Assembly: GCA_905214905.1 (NCBI GenBank)
Contig: CAJMNK010000048.1
Span: forward strand, 1-17,485
Direction: 5' to 3'
From: an uncultured bacterium
Lineage (GTDB): Bacteria; Actinomycetota; Coriobacteriia; Coriobacteriales; Coriobacteriaceae
Length of the DNA stretch: 17,485 nucleotides
The stretch's first letter is position 1; each line of letters begins with the position of its first letter. Made by a program: the position numbers and the translations under genes. The notes under the pieces are model-generated. The model had not been told where the DNA came from and ran no database searches. It saw nothing but the letters and a program-made list of their open reading frames with translations. This document shows positions 14,081 through 17,485 of this stretch, one piece after another.

Positions 14081-15595
14081 TTAGGCCTGGGCGATGGCGA
14101 AGGCCTGCTTGGCGCCCTCGGCGCGCACAACGGCAAGCGCGTTGACGACAAACTCCTCAAGGCCGGCGATCTGCGTAAGGTCCTCGCCCCACATCTGCTC
14201 GTTGCTGAGCACGTCGTGCACCAGCTCGGCATCGTCTGCACCGGCGTGGGCGGCGTAGAAGTCGAGCACGAAGGCATCGTCCTGAGCGGTGTACTCGGTG
14301 CCGTCGGCGCGGCGCAGGTGCAGGCCGTCACCCTCGCGAGCAACGAGCTCCTGCGTATAGAAGGCAATGAGCGTAGCGAGGCTCGTCGCCAGGCACTTGG
14401 GCAGGTTGCCGGTCTCGGCAACATAGTCCTTGAGCGTGGGCAGGTCGCGAGCACGCCATTTGGCGGTTGAGTTGAGGCAAATGGAGAGCAGCGCGTGGTC
14501 GATAAACGGGTTGTCGAAGCGGTTCTCGACGGCGGCAGCAAAGGCCTTGCAGTCCTCGACGTCCAGGTCGGCGGCAAGCGTCGGGATGACCTCGTCGTAG
14601 AGCATGGTGTTCATGAAGCCACGGACGGTCTCGTCGTGCATGCAATCGCGCACGATGTCAAAGCCGGCAACCCAGGAGCCCGGAACAAAGGCGGTGTGGG
14701 CGCCGTTGAGGATGCGGACCTTGCGCTTCTTGTACGGGGTGACATCGGGGGTCACAAAGACACCCGGCAGGCCGGCCTTCACGAAGGGAAGCTTCTCGGC
14801 AAGCGACTCGTCGCCCTGGATGCCCCACATCTGGAAGGGCTCGCGCACGGCCAGGAAGGGATCCTCGTAGCCCAGGCGTTCGGCCACGGCAGCGACCTCC
14901 TTGGGGTCGCGGATGCGGCCGGGGACGATAGTGTCGACGAGCGTGGTGCAGACGGTGCAGTCGTTGGCCATCCACTGCGCAAACTCGTCCTCCCAGCCCC
15001 AGTCGCTCACGTACTGGTTCATGATGCGCAGCAGCTCCTCGCCATTATGGTCGATGAGCTCGCAGGCGAGCACGATGACGCCCGGCTTGCCGGCGGCCCA
15101 GCGGGTGTGGAGCACCTGGGCAAGCTTGGCGGGGAAGCTCGCGGGCGGCATGTCGTCGGCCTTGCAAGACGGATCGTAGGCAATGCCGGCCTCGGTGGTG
15201 TTGGAGACGATAATCTCCAAATCGTCGGAGACGGCGACCTCCATCATGGCGCGGTAGTCGTCCTCGCGATACGGATTGAGGCAGCGGCTGCAGGCGCTGA
15301 TCACACGAGACTCGTCGACCGTGTTGCCGTTCTCCTTGCCGCGCACCAGCACGGTGTACAGGTCGTCCTGGGCATTGATGCCATCGGCAAAGCCAAAGGC
15401 GCCACTGATGGGCTGCACCATGACAACCTTGCCGTTCCAGCCGCTTGCCTCGTTGCCCATGTCAAAGAAGCGGTCGACAAAGGCGCGCAGGAAATTGCCC
15501 TCGCCAAACTGCAAAACCTTCTCGGGCGCGTCCTTGGGCAGCAGGTAGCCCTTGTAGCCGATCTTCTCGAGCGTCTCGTAGCTGATGTTCTCCAT
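14081..15595 (-). CDS. uxaB: Tagaturonate reductase (altronate oxidoreductase) UxaB
   Basis: A 504-residue mannitol-dehydrogenase-family protein, slightly longer than E. coli UxaB. It reduces D-tagaturonate to D-altronate with NADH in the cytosol. The N-terminal part has LQFGEGNFLRAFVD (about 28-41), the nucleotide-binding start typical of UxaB/UxuB, and the C-terminal catalytic helix carries K292, N297 and H300 in the K-x4-N-x2-H pattern of the family (KVRILNGAH). UxuB (fructuronate reductase) is the close alternative; LQFGEGNFLRAF and the uxaA/uxaC neighbours favour UxaB. ATG 15595 has AAGGAG eight bases upstream. A hairpin in the 96-bp gap before it may reduce its expression relative to uxaC. 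Confidence 0.94.
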   Translation of the reverse strand: MENISYETLEKIGYKGYLLPKDAPEKVLQFGEGNFLRAFVDRFFDMGNEASGWNGKVVMVQPISGAFGFADGINAQDDLYTVLVRGKENGNTVDESRVISACSRCLNPYREDDYRAMMEVAVSDDLEIIVSNTTEAGIAYDPSCKADDMPPASFPAKLAQVLHTRWAAGKPGVIVLACELIDHNGEELLRIMNQYVSDWGWEDEFAQWMANDCTVCTTLVDTIVPGRIRDPKEVAAVAERLGYEDPFLAVREPFQMWGIQGDESLAEKLPFVKAGLPGVFVTPDVTPYKKRKVRILNGAHTAFVPGSWVAGFDIVRDCMHDETVRGFMNTMLYDEVIPTLAADLDVEDCKAFAAAVENRFDNPFIDHALLSICLNSTAKWRARDLPTLKDYVAETGNLPKCLATSLATLIAFYTQELVAREGDGLHLRRADGTEYTAQDDAFVLDFYAAHAGADDAELVHDVLSNEQMWGEDLTQIAGLEEFVVNALAVVRAEGAKQAFAIAQA

Positions 15596-15631
15596 CTATG
15601 TCTCTCCTTAGATAGCCGTTAGCGTGCAGGC

Positions 15632-15666
15632 AAAACGGGGGCGCCGCGTGTGGCAACGGCGCTCCC
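15632..15666 (-). terminator. Hairpin between uxaC and uxaB, possible partial terminator
   Basis: GGGGCGCCG (15638-15646) pairs with CGGCGCTCC (15657-15665) with one mismatch. On the minus strand only a short GTTTTG follows, so termination is probably partial or it acts as a stability hairpin. It is 27 bp after the uxaC stop (15692). Confidence 0.5.
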
Positions 15667-15691
15667 GAGTTCGGTGTGATTCGATGCGGGT

Positions 15692-17119
15692 TTAGGCCTC
15701 GACGGTATCCAGGTCAAAGCCAAAGTAGCGGACCGCGTTGTTGTAGCTGATGTCGCGCACGATGGCTCCCAGCAGCTCCATGTCGGCCGGATACTTGCCC
15801 TGCTCGACCCACTCGCCGATCACGCCGCACAGCACGCGACGGAAGTACTCGTGACGCGGGTAGGACAGGAAGGAGCGGGAATCGGTAAGCATGCCCACAA
15901 AGTTGCCCAGCACGCCCTCGTTAGCCAGAGCCGTGAGCTGCTCGCGCATACCGATCTCGTTGTCGTTGAACCACCAGGCAGAGCCGTTCTGGATCTTACC
16001 GGCGGTCGGAGCCTCCTGGAAGCAGCCCATCACGGTATCGATCATGGTGTTGTCGATGGGGTTCAGGCTGTACAGAATGGTCTTGGGCAGACCCGTGGCC
16101 TCCTGGATGGAGTTGAGGAAATCGGCCAGCTGGTCGGACGGCGTGTAGTTGGAGATGCAGTCGTAGCCGGTATCGGGACCGAGCTTGGCGAACATAGCGC
16201 GGTTGTTGTCACGCTTGCAGCCAAAGTGCAGCTGCATGGCCCAGCCAAGGCGGACATACTCGCCGGCGACGAACTGCATAAAGGCCGTCTTGTACTTGAG
16301 GACCTCGTCCTCGGTAAGCGGCTCGGCGGCAAGGCCCTTGGCAAAGATGGCCTCGATCTCGTCGGCGGTAGCCGGAGCGTACATAACGTAGTCGAGCGCG
16401 TGGTCGGAAGCGCGGCAGCCCAGCTCATGGGCGACGTCGTAGCGCTTGGAGATGGCGGCCTTCATGCCCTCGAAGTCGCTGATCTCAATGCCGGCAACCT
16501 CGGAGAGATGCTTGCAGTAGTCGGCGAACTCCTGGCCACGCTCGATGCGCAGGGCGGCATCGGGACGCATGGCGGGAACGACCTGAACGTCAAAACTGTC
16601 GTCGGCGGCAATCTTCTTGTGCCACTCAAAGCTGTCGGCGGGGTCGTCGGTAGTGCAAATCATGCGGACGTTGGACTGCTTGATGAGGTTGCGGCAGGTA
16701 AAGCTGGCCTCGGCGAGCTTGGCGTTGGCAAGGTCCCAGACCTCCTGAGCGGTTTTGCCGTTCAGGACGCCCTCGTAGCCAAAGTAACGCTTAAGCTCCA
16801 GGTGGCTCCACTCAAAGACGGGGTTGCCCACGCAACGGCCCAGGGTCTCGGCCCACTTCTGAAACTTCTCGCGAGCAGGGGCATCGCCGGTAATGAAGCG
16901 CTCGTCGACGCCGTTGGCACGCATCAGGCGCCACTTGTAGTGGTCACCGCCCAGCCAAACCTCGGTGATGTTCTCAAAACGCTTGTCGTCCCAGATCTCC
17001 TTGGGAGAAATGTGGCAGTGGTAGTCGACGATGGGCATGCCCTCGGCAAAGTTGTGGAACAGCTCCTCGCCGGTCTTGGTGCTCAGCAGGAAATCCTGAT
17101 CGTCCATGAAGTTTTTCAT
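15692..17119 (-). CDS. uxaC: Glucuronate/galacturonate isomerase UxaC
   Basis: A 475-residue protein of normal UxaC length. It converts D-galacturonate to D-tagaturonate (and D-glucuronate to D-fructuronate) in the cytosol, the entry step for the galacturonate freed by GH28. The amidohydrolase-fold metal motif HCH (H34, H36 in VDYHCHISPKEI) is present near the N terminus, with GGDHYKWRLMRANG (about 57-70), the LHFGCKRDNN block in the middle and the FVGMLTDSRSFLSYPRHEYFRR region near the C terminus, where UxaC proteins are most conserved. ATG 17119 has AAAGGGG about 8 bases upstream; the in-frame ATG at 17185 would put the start inside operator 1. It is first in the uxaCBA unit, behind the promoter at 17174-17266. 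Confidence 0.96.
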   Translation of the reverse strand: MKNFMDDQDFLLSTKTGEELFHNFAEGMPIVDYHCHISPKEIWDDKRFENITEVWLGGDHYKWRLMRANGVDERFITGDAPAREKFQKWAETLGRCVGNPVFEWSHLELKRYFGYEGVLNGKTAQEVWDLANAKLAEASFTCRNLIKQSNVRMICTTDDPADSFEWHKKIAADDSFDVQVVPAMRPDAALRIERGQEFADYCKHLSEVAGIEISDFEGMKAAISKRYDVAHELGCRASDHALDYVMYAPATADEIEAIFAKGLAAEPLTEDEVLKYKTAFMQFVAGEYVRLGWAMQLHFGCKRDNNRAMFAKLGPDTGYDCISNYTPSDQLADFLNSIQEATGLPKTILYSLNPIDNTMIDTVMGCFQEAPTAGKIQNGSAWWFNDNEIGMREQLTALANEGVLGNFVGMLTDSRSFLSYPRHEYFRRVLCGVIGEWVEQGKYPADMELLGAIVRDISYNNAVRYFGFDLDTVEA

Positions 17120-17173
17120 CAAACAACCCCTTTGTTGGCGGAGCGGGCGCACGATGCGCTCGTTATCCTCTAG

Positions 17174-17266
17174 GTGAACGTTCACTATACTAATTCATTG
17201 CGACTTAAAAGGTGAACGTTCACCTAACCACCATGGGGTGAACGGTCGATTTTGTCCGTTCAACGG
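17174..17266 (-). promoter_or_regulatory. Regulated promoter of the uxaCBA unit (two operators plus 27-bp AACGG element)
   Basis: Operator 1 is GTGAACGTTCAC (17174-17185, centre 17179/17180) and operator 2 the perfect 16-bp palindrome AGGTGAACGTTCACCT (17210-17225, centre 17217/17218), 38 bp apart. On the minus strand TTCACC (plus positions 17211-17216) is the -35 candidate and TAGTAT (17187-17192) the -10, 18 bp apart. The 27-bp element GAACGG-N10-CCGTT-N-AACGG is at 17240-17266, with its first arm 26 bp upstream of operator 2. The best-formed set of sites in the window, it fits repression of uxaC when no uronate is present (inference). Confidence 0.78.
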
Positions 17267-17447
17267 TTGTTGGAGCCGTGACACGCATGCATTGCGGATG
17301 GACTAACGTCCCCGAACACCGAACCTGGGCGTTTTTGCTCAGGTGGGTCATGTCTCGGCGTACATTTTTGGGAATATTCAGCATCGGGGCGTACTGCGCA
17401 CCGTCCTCGACGCCCTATTTGATGCGCATATCGCGCCCGATCGGCAT

Positions 17448-17485
17448 AAAAAAGTGCCTCCGATGGCGATTTACGCCATCGGAGG
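17448..17485 (-). terminator. Terminator of a minus-strand gene beyond the right edge
   Basis: CCTCCGATGGCG (17457-17468) pairs perfectly with CGCCATCGGAGG (17474-17485) around ATTTA. On the minus strand a short CAC then TTTTTT (17448-17453) follows. It shows that another minus-strand transcript ends here, so uxaC starts a new unit. Confidence 0.85.

Larger units (their letters stand above)
17120..17485. other. Intergenic region upstream of uxaC
   Basis: This 366-bp stretch holds the uxaC promoter (17174-17266) and, at its far end, the terminator of a gene outside the window. Between about 17267 and 17447 I see no gene; it has a small CCTGGGC/GCTCAGG hairpin (about 17323-17342) and a direct repeat of GGCGTAC at 17357-17363 and 17388-17394 flanking an AT-rich segment with GAATATTC. 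Confidence 0.75.

Overview
The window is a pectin/galacturonate-use locus from a fairly GC-rich bacterium. The gene set, the Gram-positive style Shine-Dalgarno sites (AAGGAG, AGGGGAG) and the general look fit a gut Coriobacteriia genome, most likely Collinsella-like. That assignment is an inference: no rRNA or marker gene is present. All ten supported genes lie on the minus strand, so transcription runs from high to low coordinates. No tRNA, rRNA, CRISPR array, insertion sequence or attachment site was recognised.

In transcription order there are three units. Unit 1 (promoter about 17174-17266) carries uxaC, uxaB and uxaA, the isomerase pathway taking D-galacturonate through tagaturonate and altronate to 2-keto-3-deoxygluconate (KDG); it ends in a strong terminator at 12450-12485. 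Unit 2 (promoter about 12222-12317) carries a GPH-family sugar:cation symporter, a terminator at 10517-10554, then a GH28 exo-polygalacturonase, a fused CE8 pectin methylesterase/alpha-beta hydrolase, and an SGNH acetylesterase. Unit 3 (promoter about 5754-5849) carries a GH105 unsaturated galacturonyl hydrolase, a TIM-barrel sugar isomerase/epimerase-like protein, a GltD-like iron-sulfur flavoprotein and, after a further terminator, an Old Yellow Enzyme-family reductase.

None of the polysaccharide enzymes shows a signal peptide. The simplest reading is a cytosolic scavenging system: short, possibly methylated and acetylated (unsaturated) oligogalacturonides enter through the symporter, are de-esterified inside, cut to monomers by GH28 and GH105, and pass to UxaC/B/A. 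No extracellular lyase, KDG kinase/aldolase, KduI/KduD or transcription regulator is present here.

The strongest non-coding signal is a shared promoter design. Each unit's promoter has two operators built on GTGAACGTTCAC with centres 38-41 bp apart. The upstream one contains the likely -35 box (TTCACC) and the other lies just after the -10. A 27-bp element made of three AACGG arms begins a few bases upstream of the promoter-proximal operator pair, 24-26 bp centre to centre. This looks like one regulon controlled by a LacI-type repressor encoded elsewhere, perhaps with a second protein.
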